Position numbers and translations under genes: made by a program. Positions 1-10,884 of a DNA stretch of 64,000 bases are shown here, one piece after another. How positions within the stretch are numbered: the stretch's first letter is position 1; each line of letters begins with the position of its first letter. Under the pieces are notes generated by a model that was not told where the DNA came from, did no database searches, and was given only the letters and a program-made list of their open reading frames with translations. Origin of the DNA: Deinandra increscens subsp. villosa (Eukaryota; Streptophyta; Magnoliopsida; Asterales; Asteraceae); NCBI GenBank assembly GCA_039602395.1, contig JBCNJP010000024.1, positions 1,431,060-1,495,059 of the forward strand, read 5' to 3'.

Positions 1-87
1 GTTCTGGTTAAAATATAACCAATTAACACTTCTGTCTCAATGGTTCTTCTTAATCTTGTAGTGAGTTCCTTTCTTTTGACTGACCCA

Positions 88-377
88 GGTTCAAGCCTTG
101 TTTGCTACAATTTATAATTTTTGATTGTCTAATAGTGGATGACAGGATTTATAAACTGGCTAGATTTTAATTCTTCAATAAATTGGAACAAGAACAAAAC
201 TGTATGAACTAACAAGAACAGAACCGTATGAAGGTTCAAGCCTTGTTTGCTACAATTTATAATTTTTGATTGTCTAATAGTGAATGACATGATTTATAAA
301 CTGGCTAGATTTTAATTCTTCAATAAATTGGAACAAGAACAAAACCGTATGAACTAACAAGAACAGAACCGTATGAA
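88..377. repeat. 145-bp direct tandem duplication
   Basis: The stretch starting GGTTCAAGCCTTGTTTGC at 88 is repeated head to tail from 233, with only a few mismatches (for example GTGGATGACAGG against GTGAATGACATG). The period is 145 bp. The second copy runs into a cluster of GAACCGTATGAACTA words. Confidence 0.85.
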
Positions 378-529
378 CTATAATTCCTCAGGAAGAACAG
401 GAAGAATAGAACCGGATGAACTAGAGTTCTTCAGGACCAAGAGTAATTATTCAGTAATAGAACAGGATGAACTACAGTTCTTCAGGATGAACCGGATAAA
501 CTAGAGTTCTTCAGGATGAACTATATATA
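201..529 (+). promoter_or_regulatory. Word cluster upstream of a TATA box, LTR-like U3
   Basis: Variants of GAACCG(T/G)ATGAACTA recur near 205, 225, 345, 368, 411, 461, 482 and 514, mixed with AGAGTTCTTCAGGA. Together they form dyads such as GAACTAGAGTTC. The cluster ends at TATATATA (522-529). The same plan, palindrome-rich words followed by a TATA box, is seen in the Copia LTRs at 9004, 28958 and 32484, so this may be the U3 of a further Copia LTR. I could not find its TG...CA ends. Confidence 0.4.
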
Positions 530-776
530 CTATAGTTGTTATTTCTGTTCATAGTCTATTGGATATTCCCATGTATTTAAACCCATTATCTAGTGAATTA
601 AAATCACTCTGGTTGAATACAATTCTCTATACACTAATACTTAGTCACACAACCTAATATATATATATATGTAGAAGACTATAACCTTAGGGAGAAGATT
701 TCATCCGGATTGAGAGAAGATGAACAGAAACGGATGAAAATACATTATATTAAATTAAAAATCAATTCATTACATA

Positions 777-952
777 AAAGGGAAAAGAAGCGGCTGAAGA
801 CAAATCCCTCTTTGCTTTCTCACAATTACATACACATAATCCAAAGGGGGTATGATTCCATTAATACATTGATCTATAAAATTACAACTTTAAAACTACT
901 AACTTAAAGGGAAAAGAAGTGGCTGAAGACAAATCCCTCTTTGCTTCTCACA
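777..952. repeat. Dispersed direct repeat pair (about 48 bp)
   Basis: A stretch beginning AAAGGGAAAAGAAG at about 777-824 recurs at about 906-952, with a C/T difference in CGGCTGAAG/TGGCTGAAG and a one-base indel in TTGCTTTCTC/TTGCTTCTC. The copies are separated by about 80 bp of AT-rich DNA. A shorter related piece (GAAGTGGCTGGAAGA) lies near 1046. Confidence 0.7.
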
Positions 953-1113
953 TGGTGCTCTAGAGAGATAGTCTGAGAATCATCATATAACGGCTACTTG
1001 CTGCTTTCTCACATGCACTTGCTTCTGATCAACTGAAAATGGTGAAGAAGTGGCTGGAAGAAATCAGGTTCATGGGGCCAGAAGCGAGAGAAGCACCTGG
1101 ACAATACAGGTGC

Positions 1114-1700
1114 TGCAAACCACAACATGTGCCGGCCCTTGCCGCTGACTTTACAAAATTATATAATAACTTAAAATCTGCCCCCAGGAGTTATGAAGCC
1201 GAAACCCTTGGTGTCGTTGAACCACTTCACGGTACCTGATTTCCTACCGCCTTCGTCCGCCATTTTCGTTTTCAGATTGTCTGGGGCTGAGGGAACTGAA
1301 AATGGTGAAGAAGCATCTCTTTTGCTACATCTCCTACATCGTTCCCCTTCCACAATCCAACATCGTTATCTGGGCCATTTGAGTGATTGGTACCACCCAA
1401 TGTTGCAACTAGAGTTAGATCTATTATTAATAACAATAATAAATCATAATTTATCAAGCACATTATAAATTAATCAAGGAATGAGTAAAAGAAAGAAAGG
1501 AGGGTAGTGAGATCAACTACCTTGTTCAAGTTTAGGGTTGCAACAAACAGGGCATGCAAACCTCATATGGGCCCTTACTGCTAATTGTTATAAAATTATA
1601 TAGTAACTTAAAATCTGCTCTCAGTAAAGCATTTGTATGAACCATTAGAGAATCCTCGTCTCCATGGTTTCCACAATAACTTAAAATCTGCTCCCAGGAG
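1114..1700. repeat. Degenerate repeats ending in AACTTAAAATCTGC
   Basis: Positions about 1114-1190 and 1557-1625 share a diverged segment running from GCAAACC to TAACTTAAAATCTGC. A shorter third copy with the following CCCAGGAG lies at about 1674-1700. The first copy abuts the truncated cold-shock fragment, so the duplication may be tied to the capture or rearrangement of that fragment. Confidence 0.6.
1182..1263 (-). pseudogene. Truncated cold-shock-domain (GRP2/CSP-like) gene fragment
   Basis: On the minus strand an ATG at 1263 opens MADEGGRKSGTVKWFNDTKG, followed by FGFITP. This is the N-terminus of a plant cold-shock-domain protein: the GTVKWFN and KGFGFI (RNP1-like) strands of the nucleic-acid-binding beta barrel are plain. 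The homology stops after about 27 residues, where the repeat at 1114-1190 begins, and a stop follows. The rest of the domain and the glycine-rich/zinc-knuckle tail are absent. It is a fragment of a host RNA-chaperone gene, probably captured by the transposon ending at 2739 (inference). An upstream open stretch in the same frame is probably its former 5' UTR. Confidence 0.7.
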
Positions 1701-1979
1701 ATACAGAGTACAATCTTTCCCTGCATAAGAAAAAATTACCAAATCTGAGACGAAAATTTCAATCGAACTTCAGTGGTGAAGATGATAACTTACCGTTTTC
1801 AACATACGGATGACACCAATTCCACAATTTTTTTCGGCGATGATGGACGAAAAACAGAGAGAGAGAGAGACTGGGAGAAAAGGGGCATGGTAGATGGAGA
1901 TTAGACCGATAAAGTAAATGAAATAATCATGATTACAAGCGCCGTCGACTGTTTGTCTTCTTTTAGCCACCTAAAATTA

Positions 1980-2739
1980 ATATACCGTGACTATTTGTCA
2001 TAATTTGTCACGCAACCAATGTTTAATATGAGTGACCATATCACAAGATAATAAAAAATGATAAACATATAAACACAAATCTTCTCTTTTTCGCCACGCG
2101 TTTAATATTACTGTGACCATAAAATAGATTTTTATCACTCATAACCTACAATTTAGTCACCGTTAATATATGTGGCCATAGGTAATAGATTTTTGTCACT
2201 CACAACCTACCGTGACCATTAGTCATCTAATATTTAGTCACACAACCTAATAACAGTGGCCATATGTACTAGCTTTTAGCCACATAACTAAGTAAATAGC
2301 GTGGCCATTGCTCACATTTAGCCACACATAATATATACTTAATAGTTTTGTTTTCTTTTAATTTACTAAATAATAAAATCTACTCTTTCGTCACACAACA
2401 TTATTTAAGCGTGGCCATACATTCCTTTTTGGTCACACGAATAAAAAATCATAAAAATTCCGTCACCGTTTGGTGCATTTCGCCACTCTTTTTTAAGTGT
2501 GACAAATAAGTGCCACATGTTTTTGTAAAACAGTGGCTAAAGCCACTGCAACTGATTGTTGTTGTCACATAAACAAAAAAATACGTGGCTAAAAGGGTCC
2601 AAAGGCTATATATTTGGCCACGGGTACAAAATATATGTGGCTAAAACGAGAATTTCTTACCTTTGGCCACGTTTTTTTACAAAACAGTGGCTATGCGATA
2701 TCAAAAAAACCGTGGCCAAAGCCACTTTTTGACGTAGTG
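1980..2739. mobile_element. Terminus of a CACTA (En/Spm-type) DNA transposon with subterminal repeats
   Basis: The segment ends in GACGTAGTG; read on the minus strand this gives CACTACGTC, a CACTA-type terminal inverted repeat. The 760 bp inside it contain about 20 short motifs of the form GTGGC(C/T)A, GTGACCATA or GCCAC in both orientations, as expected of the subterminal transposase-binding repeats of this superfamily. The boundary can be checked internally. The satellite resumes at 2740 with TAATATTCTGATGATC, and an uninterrupted copy reads GGTATAATATTCTGATG near 5590, so the element sits precisely within a monomer. A 3-bp TSD would be TAA. The other end and any transposase lie outside the window or are lost. 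Confidence 0.75.
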
Positions 2740-5700
2740 TAATATTCTGATGATCATTAAAGTCATCATAAGAACCTAAATCATATCCATTTTCATTCTC
2801 AGGTAACAATTTGATAAAACACCCTTCTTCCACCAAAACCTGATGGTCCAGCATCATATCTGGACCCATGACAGAACTAAGATGGCCCCTACCATAATTA
2901 GTTCGAATCGGCCCAAAACCAAAGTTAACATAAAAACCTTCATCTTGAAATTAAGTTTTCTGAAAGAATCTGTTTGGTTTTCTGAAAATTGGTTTAGCAT
3001 TATTAGAAAAAATTGGTTTTTCAACATTTGGTGGTGGATAAAAAGTTGGGTTCTTGAAAGATTTCTTCACAATTTTTACAACATGCTCAGAACAATGATC
3101 AAAATGATTTGAAACAGATTGATCAGAGTCTAGTGGGCCATTTGGTATATTAATCTGTTGACCATTAAAGTCATCATAAAAAGCTAAGTCGTATCCATTT
3201 TTATTCTCAGGGTAAAAATCATTATCAAAATATTCATACCCTGAATAAAAACCATCATCGACATTTTAAAAAAATCCCCTTTTCCCACCAAAACCTGATG
3301 GTCCAGAACCATGTACAAACCAAGATGGCCCCAAACATAATTTAGTGGATTCGGCCCAAAACCTAAGTTACCATAAACACATTCATCATGAAATTGGGTT
3401 TTCTGAAAGAATCTGTTTGGTTTTCTGAAATTTGGTTTATAATCATCAGAAAAAAATTGGTTTATCAGCATTTGGTGGGGTTTAAAATCCCCTTCTTTCA
3501 CCAAAACCTGATCGTCCAGAACCATGTCCAAACCAAGATGGCCCCTTCCATAATTTAGTGAATTCAGCCCAAAACCAAAGTTATCATAAGAACCTTCATC
3601 ATGTAATTGGGTTTTCTGAAAGAATCAGTTTGGTTTTCTGAAATTTGGTTTAGCATCATCAGAAAAAATTGGTTTATCAGCATTTGGTGGTGGATTAAAA
3701 GTTAGGTTCTTGAAAGATTTCTAAACATTAGTAACAACATGGTCAGAAAAATGATCAGAATGATCTTAAACAGTGGTCTAGTGGGCCATTTGGTATAATA
3801 ACTTGATGACAATGAAAGTCATCATAAGAACCTAAATCGTATCCATTTTAATTCTCAGGGTAAAAATCATCATCAAAATATTCATTCCCTGAATAAAAAA
3901 CCATCTTCAACAATTTGATAAAACACCCTTCTTCCACCAAAACTTGATGGTCCAGCATCATATCTTGAACCATGTCCAAACTAAGATGGCCCCTACCAAA
4001 ATTAGTTCGATTCGGCCCAAAACCAAAGTTATCATAAAAACCTTCATCATGAAATTGGGTTTTTTGAAAGAGTGTGTTTGGTTTTCTGAAATTTGGTTTT
4101 TCATTATTAGAAAAAATTGGTTTATCAACATTTGGTGGTGGATAAAAAGTTGGGTTCTTGAAAGATTTCTTCACAATTTTTACAACATGGTCAGAACAAT
4201 GATCAGAACGATTTTAAAAAGATTGATCAGAGTCTAGCGGGCCATTTGGTATAATAATCTGATGACCATTAAAGTCATCATAAAAACCTAAATCGTATCC
4301 ATTTTCAATCTTAGGGTAAAAATCTCCATCAAAATATTCATAACCTGAATAAAAACCATCATCGACATTTTGATAAAATCCCCTTCTTCCACCAAAACCT
4401 GATGATCCAGAACCATCCAAACCAAGATCGCCCATAATATAATTTAGTGGATTCGGCCCAAAACCGAAGTTATCATAAAAACATTCATCATGAAATTAGG
4501 TTTTCTAAAAGAATCTGTTTGGTTTTCTGAAATTTGGTTTAGCATCATCAGAAAAAATTGGTTTATCATCATTTGGTGTTGGATAAAAAGTTGGGTTCTT
4601 GAAAGATTCCTTCATATTTTTTAAAACATGGTCAGAACAATGATCAGAATGATCTTAAACTGATTGATCAGAGTCTGGTGGGCCATTTGGTATAATATTA
4701 TGATGGTCATTAAAGTTATCATAAGAACCTAAATCATATCCATTTTCATTCTTAGGGTAAAAGTCATCATCAAAATATTCATTCTCTGAATAAAAAACCA
4801 TCATTAACAATTTGATAAAACACCCTTCTTCCACCAAAACCTGATGGTCCAGCATCATATCTGGAACCATGTCCAAACTAAGATGGGCCCTACCATAATT
4901 AGTTCGAATCGGCTCAAAGCCAAAGTTAACATAAAAACCTTCATCATGAAATTAAGTTTTCTGAAAAAATCTGTTTGGTTTTCTAAATTTTGGATTAGTA
5001 TTATTAGAAAATTTTGGTTTATCAAATTTTGGTGGTGTATAAAAAGTTGGGTTTTTTTAAGATTTCTTCACAATTTTTACAACATGATTCAGAACAATGA
5101 ACAAAATGATCTGAAACAGATTGATCAGAGTCTAGTGGGCCATTTGGTATATTAATCTGTTGACCATTAAAGTCATCATAAAAACCTAAGTCGTATCCAT
5201 TTTCAATATCAGGGTAAAAATCATCATCAAAATATTCATACCCTGAAAAAAAACCATTATCGACATATTAATAAAATCCCCTTCTCCCACCAAAACCTGA
5301 TGGTCCAGAACCATGTCCAAACCAAGATGGCCCCAAACATAATTTAGTGGATTCGGCCCAAAACCAAAGTTATCATAAAAACATTCATCATTAAATTGGG
5401 TTTTCTAAAAGAATCTGTTTGGTTTTCTGAAATTTGGTTTAGCATCATTAGAAAAAATTGGTTTATCAGCATTTGGTGGTGGATTAAAAGTTGGGTTCTT
5501 GAAAGATTCCTTCACATTTTAAAAAACATGGTCAGAACAATGATCAGAATGATCTTAAACAGATTGATCAGAGTCTAGTGGGCCATTTGGTATAATATTC
5601 TGATGATCATTAAAGTCATCATAAGAACCTAAATCATATCCATTTTCATTGTCAGGGTAAAAATCATCATCAAAATATTCATTCCCTGAATAAAAAACCA

Positions 5701-6002
5701 TCATTAATAATTTGATAAAACACCCTTCTTCCACGAAAACCTGATGGTCCAGCATCATATCTGGAACCATGTCCAAACTAAGATGGCCCTTACCATAATT
5801 AGTTCGATTCGGTCTAAAACCAAAGTTATCATAAAAACCTTCATCATGAAATTGGGTTTTCTGAAAGAATCTGTTTGGTTTTCTGAAATTTGGTTTAGCA
5901 TTATTAGAAAAATTGGTTTATCAACATTTGGTAGTGGATAAAAAGTTGGGTTCTTGAAAGATTTCTTCACATTTTTTACAACATGGTCAGAACAATGATC
6001 CA
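2740..6002 (-). repeat. Tandem array 1 of a ~444/456-bp coding-like satellite (minus orientation)
   Basis: An anchor (CCACCAAAAC on the plus strand) occurs at 2830, 3286, 3498 (about 212 bp on, a partial unit), 3934, 4389, 4831, 5287 and 5731. Spacings are 455-456 and 442-444 bp, with 436 after the partial unit. Two monomer classes alternate. Class A has 12 extra bases encoding PDMM in the frame MVPDMMLDHQ; class B lacks them. This gives a ~900-bp A/B dimer. Read on the minus strand, each monomer is largely open and rich in Asp, Phe, Tyr, Gly and Asn, with motifs such as EYFDDDFYPENENGYDLG, SDHSDHCSDHV, TFYPPPN and NFGFGPN. No known protein is recognised. Both classes carry frame errors and stops, so it is a satellite with a protein-like past, not a gene. 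Confidence 0.85.
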
Positions 6003-8747
6003 GATGATATCATTTCCAAAGGAATTTGACGAGATAGATATGGTTGCATTGCTGAGAAGGATCAAGTGTGATGGGAATTTATATTCTACTTGGTTTCTTA
6101 AAGAAAATCTAAGTCCTCCATACAAATGTTTGATGCATGTGATAATCCGGTGTTTTTGAAATCGATTAAGGGGTCATGAGGAGTTTGATATGAAGATCCT
6201 ATCTTTCTTTACTGCTTTGTTGATGAACCGAGAGTTTAATTTCTCAGGATGGATATTCGATTAAATGAAAGAGAACATTATATCAAAACAGAACAAGAGT
6301 GTAATGTATCCTAGATTTTTTCAAATGATTCTAAATGATTTGCATCCAAATCTTCTGAAGAATCCAGCTTCAATTTTGCAATTGAAACATATGAATGAAG
6401 TTGCTGTTAGAAAGTTACCTGTGTATCAAAAGAGAAAAGGGGCAAATGTGGCTCCTCCGGTAAAGAGATTAATTGGTCACTTAGCAAATCCTGAGTATGT
6501 AGCTCCTGCTGATAGTGTTGCAAAACATCCTGATAGTTCTGATGACGAGTTAGAATATGATGAGAATGGTAACCCAGTGGAGGAAGATAAAGATCAAGAT
6601 GATAATCAAGATGTGCATGTTCAAGAGCCTGTAGAACAATAACCATTGTGTCTGAACCTGTGCAACACTAACAACAAACAGAGTAAGTTTAGCATGATCT
6701 AATTACTTCAGAAAGAGAAGATGATGAGACTGGTTCAAAGACTGTTTCTGATGACGATGATGATACGAGTTCGTCTGACACTGATTCAGATTCTGGTAAC
6801 TATGTTTCAATTCTATATAATGCAAGAAATGTGTCCGTACTCAAAGGTTCCAAGCAACATATTGCTTACTTGAAGTCAACAAATCAAGATACGTCAATGT
6901 ATGAAAACAGATCAAAACAGTCTGAGGATAGGGATTCTGGTGATGATCCTTCTTATACTCCTGCTATAGAGGAACCTGTTAGAAAGACTGTGACTACAGA
7001 TAAAGGAAAAGCCCCAATTATATTTACTGGCAAGCGAGTGAAGCATATGTCTCGGCAAAAGATGATGGTGAAACATGGCTCGTTCCTTGCTGATGCTAGA
7101 AAATCTGGCAGCGGTCCGCTTAGCAAGAAGCAAAAGTTTGCTAAACAGTCTTCAGTTCTAAATCAACCAACCACAACCACTGCTAATGTTCAGAGTTTTG
7201 GTGTTCCACCGGTTCGAAAGATAATTATTAGACATTCTTCAAGTTCTACTTCTGCTTCAACCACTGCTACTCCTACTTCATCAACAATTTCTTCTGTTGA
7301 TTTAAAGCTTGCATTACATTAGACTAGACTTGATGCTTTAGAATCTGTTAATCGTCAATAAGAAAATGAAATTCAGGGGTTAAAAGACACTGTAAAAGAG
7401 TTGATAACTCGTGATCGAGAAAAGAATAGTGAGATTGCTCGATTACAATAGCTATCTATTTCTCTGGGTGAGCAGTTAAATCGTTTGCTCAAAGCTTTAC
7501 CTGCTCAGGGGGGAGATGAGGCCAAATCCAGATGATGCTTGTAGAGAAGATGATTATGTCTCCAGGTATTTAAATGATACTGGTGATCCTAAAGGAGGTG
7601 TTGGTGGAGATGGTTCCGGTGTTGCTGGTGCTGCTGGTACTTCAGTTGGAACATCTGCTGCTGCTGGTGGGTCGGCATCTCAAGGCGAGTCATCAGGAAA
7701 AGACATGTATGATGTGGCTCTGATTACTAATATTGTTATGGAAGAAGGTTTTATTGAAGTAGAGTTTCTACATCAATTTACGAAAGAGCAACTTGCTGCA
7801 ATATATGCTCTTAATGTTGAAGATGTGGATAAAGTTCCATTTGCTAAAGCTTACAAAGAAGATGATTCTAATGATGATGTTGAGTTTGAAGAGGAACATG
7901 TGGAAGTAGAAAATATGACAGCAGAAGAATATCCAGATGATCCAAAAGTTTATGGTAATTTTTCTGATAATGATCAGTCTGGAGGATTCAATTTCTTTGC
8001 TAGAGATAATGAAGAAGAAGTTGAGAAGGGATTGAAAAGAAAGAATCTGTGAAATTAACTGAGTTTGATAATTTTTCAGAGGAACAAGAAAAGAGAAGAC
8101 TGTTCAATGACTGGATGAAAGAACAAAGGGCCAAGAGGATGCATGTGGTGAAACCTACAAAGACTGTGGATCAGAAGAAGTTCTTTGAAAAAAAAGGTGA
8201 AGCCACTGGGAATATAATTAGTTGGATGTATGACTCACAACTCAAGTGTTATGCAATAAAGAAGGAATTTGGAATTATATACTTGAAGATGGCGAAAAGA
8301 TTTGATACTTTGCCTGTCTATGATGTGAGGGAGCTGACTAGAAAGCGATTCTTAAACTATGGTGAACATCCTTTGGTTGAGTTCTTCAATAACAAGTTGC
8401 ATGAAGAGTGTCAAAAAAGATTCAGATTCGTGAATCTGCAGAGGCCAAAGTACACAGATCATCCAACAGATATTCATCAAAGAACTGGAAAAGGAGTTGT
8501 GGTGTTAAAGTTTAAGAAGCCAATTCAACTGAAGATGATACCATTGAAGAAGTTTGAGCAATATTTCATAAAGACTTTGAGATGGTGGTATTATGATGAA
8601 CGTACTCGAGAAGCAGTGATTGTAGTGAAAGAGGAAGACAAGGTGGGTAGGGTCTTTGATCCGATGTGGTTGATTAATCTGTCTGAAGCAGATATTGACA
8701 AGCTCTATCACAACAAGATATTATATCAGGTTGAGAATGCTGAATAG
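6003..8747 (+). pseudogene. Degenerate extra 3' ORF of Copia element (copy 1)
   Basis: Open pieces in shifting frames (6003-6642, 6831-7322, 7516-8052, 8049-8747) make one decayed gene. The N-terminal part, with NREFNFSGWIFD and later VMYPRFFQMIL, matches the order and spacing of NFNFSKLIFKGL and LYPRFLTCIL in the second copy at 21818-25946, so both belong to one family. The middle is acidic and Ser/Pro/Thr-rich, with runs such as DSSDDELEYDENG. The C-terminal 232 codons are better ordered and rich in Lys, Trp and Phe (RWWYYDERTREAV). Stops at 6262 and elsewhere, plus several frameshifts, break it. The function of such ORFs is unknown; the position matches the envelope-like or additional ORF of Sireviruses. 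The stop at 8745-8747 is the natural end, 130 bp before the LTR. Confidence 0.65.
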
Positions 8748-8877
8748 GCTTTACAATTTCAAAGAGTGATCAGAGTTTGTTTTGCCTTTGGAATTCATGT
8801 TGGCAACAACAGAAAGCAATTTCGAAAGAAGACTAAGACAAAAGCTTCTGAAGACTAGCATAAGACAATGGGGAGTT
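6003..8877 (+). mobile_element. 3' internal part of a Sirevirus-like Copia element, 5' truncated
   Basis: Directly after the satellite (junction near 6002) lies the extra 3' ORF region of a Copia element, followed by a purine tract (AATGGGGAG at about 8868-8875) and the TG of an LTR at 8878. Gag, pol and the 5' LTR are missing, so the element was cut at the satellite junction. Its 3' LTR is split by the element at 9004-26623 and resumes at 26629. Confidence 0.7.
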
Positions 8878-9003
8878 TGTTAGGACGAGTTATTATGTCT
8901 AATGCTAGGTCTAGGCGTTTTGTCTTTGTAATGATCATTTTGTAAGTTCTGGTCCCAGCGTACCAGTGGACGTACCAGATGGTACGCAGCCACGGACTAT
9001 CTG
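8878..9003 (+). repeat. Left part of split 3' LTR (Copia, TGTTAGG type)
   Basis: It starts TGTTAGGACGAG directly after a polypurine tract, and resembles the 5' LTR at 32484 (both contain TGCTAGGTCT about 30 bp in). It carries GTACCAG/GGTACGC words. It is interrupted after ATCTG at 9003 by the insertion at 9004; the other part is 26629-26864. Without the insertion and one TSD the LTR is about 362 bp, close to the 353 bp of its relative at 32484. Confidence 0.85.
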
Positions 9004-9652
9004 TGTAAGGAATATTGCGCTTGGAAGATTTCCGGCTGATTCCCAATTTTGTTATGTTCCGGCTGAAGTTGAAGTTGAAGCGGAATTCTCACTTCAAGCG
9101 GAACTGGCAGTTCTAGCGGAAAGAAGTAGTTTTGTCCTTTAGCTAATATTCCGGGTGAACTCGATTATCCACCAGATAATGAGTTCAACCAGACTTTTCC
9201 TGAGATGTCTTTTCAGCAAGTCCAATCCTGCAAAGCTTCTCGTTTGCTTCTAAATCTGTTCAAGCCGCTTTCCTAAAGTAGTATGTTGCTGTTTAGACGC
9301 AAGATATTCCAATTGCCAATGTTTATTCTTTCGGTAGTTTGTATTTGACTTTATAGTTTACGGTCTAGATTAGATCGCATGAGTTCAATGGCTCACTATA
9401 TATAGCATTAGTTAGCTCATAGTTCACAACAGTTCTTGAACAACTTGTAATAGTGTAGCTTTGAGTTAATGCAAATAGTGCCGAGTATTTGTTACTTCGT
9501 TGTTACTATCTTTTGAAAATCAAGCATTTACATTATAAACAAGAGCTAAACATTGCTTAAGTAAAGTGAAATATAACTTTAATTCTGCAGGGTTATATTT
9601 GCAAGTAGAGGGCTTTTGTATTAGTTTAACTCTAAATAATAACGATCCTACA
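9004..9652 (+). repeat. 5' LTR of the 17.6-kb Copia element
   Basis: It starts TGTAAGGAATATTGCG and ends GATCCTACA, followed two bases later by the primer-binding site. The U3 part holds repeated TTCCGG, GCGGAA and TTGAAG words (9029-9160), and TATATATA at 9397-9404 marks the promoter. It matches 25974-26623 along its whole length. Confidence 0.95.
9397..9404 (+). promoter_or_regulatory. TATA box of 5' LTR
   Basis: TATATATA lies about 390 bp into the LTR and is conserved in the 3' LTR (26368-26375). Transcription should start about 25-35 bp downstream, defining the U3/R border. Cap site not determined. Confidence 0.6.
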
Positions 9653-9654
9653 AG

Positions 9655-9666
9655 TGGTATCAGAGC
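9655..9666 (+). other. Primer-binding site (initiator tRNA-Met)
   Basis: TGGTATCAGAGC is the standard complement to the 3' end of plant initiator tRNA-Met, two bases after the LTR end. Confidence 0.9.
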
Positions 9667-9764
9667 TTTGGCTCCCACTTTGAAGACTTTCAGTGCTTCA
9701 AAGTTGATACTTTACTTGCTTGCTTTACAAGTTCTGCTGTTTCATCTTTCAAAAGGTTTTTAAA

Positions 9765-10884
9765 ATGAGTGATTTCAGTTTAAGTTGTCCAAATGGTTCT
9801 TCCAACAAACTGCCAATGTTCACTCCTGATGACTTTGGTACCTGGAAAACTCAGGATGGAAGGTTTTTTTAGGATTTTGGACCATCGTATTTGGAAATCT
9901 TTTACTAAAGGACCCTACTCACCCATGGTTTCATCTGCTGGTGATGCAGAAGTCAAAATACCTAAACCACTAGAAAAATATGTTGAATCTAACTACACTG
10001 CTCTCGAATTTGACCATAAGGCATATTGGACTCTACAGGCTGCACTTCCTAATTCCATTTTAAGTGGGTTTAAAGGATATAAAACTGCATTTGACCTATG
10101 GAATGCCTTAAGTGAAATGTATGAAGGAACTAGTGAAGTAAAAGAAAACAAGAAAGATGTCTTAAAACAGAAGTATGAAAACTTTACTTTTAAATCTGGT
10201 GAATCAATGACAAACCAGTACTTAAGATTTGTTTCCTTACTTGATGAACTTCAAAAGGTAGACGTAAAACTTGATCAGGTAGATGTAAACAGGAAGTTCC
10301 TACGTTCCATGCCTTCTGTGTGGACAGTTTACACAGTGAGCATCAGGGAATGCAAGAATTTGGAAAAGATGAGACTCAGTGAACTTCATGGCATACTCAG
10401 TGCCAATGAAATGGAACTAGATCTTAAACAAAACTCATCTTCTGAGTCAACTCAGTTGTTTTCATCTGCACTAGTAACTACTGATTTCAACAATCAAAGG
10501 TCTTCAAATTCATCATCATATCAGTCACCTATTGTCAGTTTTCCTGAGACACTAAGGTGTCAAGAGAGCTTTTCAAACACGTCTGACAACTCTCACAATG
10601 CTCACGTAGCAACTGACTCTTACCAAGGCTTCATTCCTAAAGATCTTGAGTGTATAGGTGCTGACGATTTGGAGGAAATGGATATAATGACTCAACTTGC
10701 TATGGTGTCTGTCAGAGCTCAAAGGTTTTACAAAAGAACTGGTAGAACCTACAAGGGAGCAAAAGGTGCTCACATAGGCCTTGACAAGAGCAAAGTGAAG
10801 TGCTATAACTGTTACCAACTTGGTCACTTCGCAAGGGAGTGCTCTCAACCAAGAAGAGAAGGACAGAACCAGAGTCATGTCTAA
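9765..10884 (+). pseudogene. gag, N-terminal part of the 17.6-kb Copia element
   Basis: Gag forms the particle that packages the element RNA. The natural start is probably the ATG at 9765, whose frame (MSDFSLSCPNG...) meets a stop in the run of T near 9870. From about 9846 the reading shifts by one base within a run of four A, consistent with a one-base insertion. The second frame is then open to 10884. It contains a UBN2-type gag core (WTLQAALPNSILSG, DLWNALSEMYEG) and a CCHC zinc knuckle CYNCYQLGHFARECSQ near its end. A TAA at 10882-10884 stops it, but the same frame continues in the coiled-coil part. The single-base shift in a homopolymer could be a real mutation or a sequencing error. Confidence 0.85.

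Larger units (their letters stand above)
1..1979. other. AT-rich non-genic segment, probably interior of a CACTA element
   Basis: No convincing gene is seen. Short ORFs here are low-complexity and resemble nothing I know, apart from the cold-shock scrap at 1182-1263. The segment holds several internal duplications (listed separately), a GA microsatellite at about 1856-1872, and on the minus strand a good splice-donor-like GTAAGT near 1785-1791 after a short open stretch, which may be another captured exon. Because a CACTA terminus lies at 2739 and no matching left end is visible, this segment could be the interior of that element (inference). Confidence 0.4.

Noticed and set aside
710..907. 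65-codon Lys-rich frame
   Set aside because: Low complexity in AT-rich DNA overlapping a duplicated segment; no support as a gene.
2657..5970. Many 60-115-codon frames on both strands of satellite array 1
   Set aside because: They recur in every monomer in shifted frames and end at monomer-specific stops; they are reported as the repeat, not as genes.
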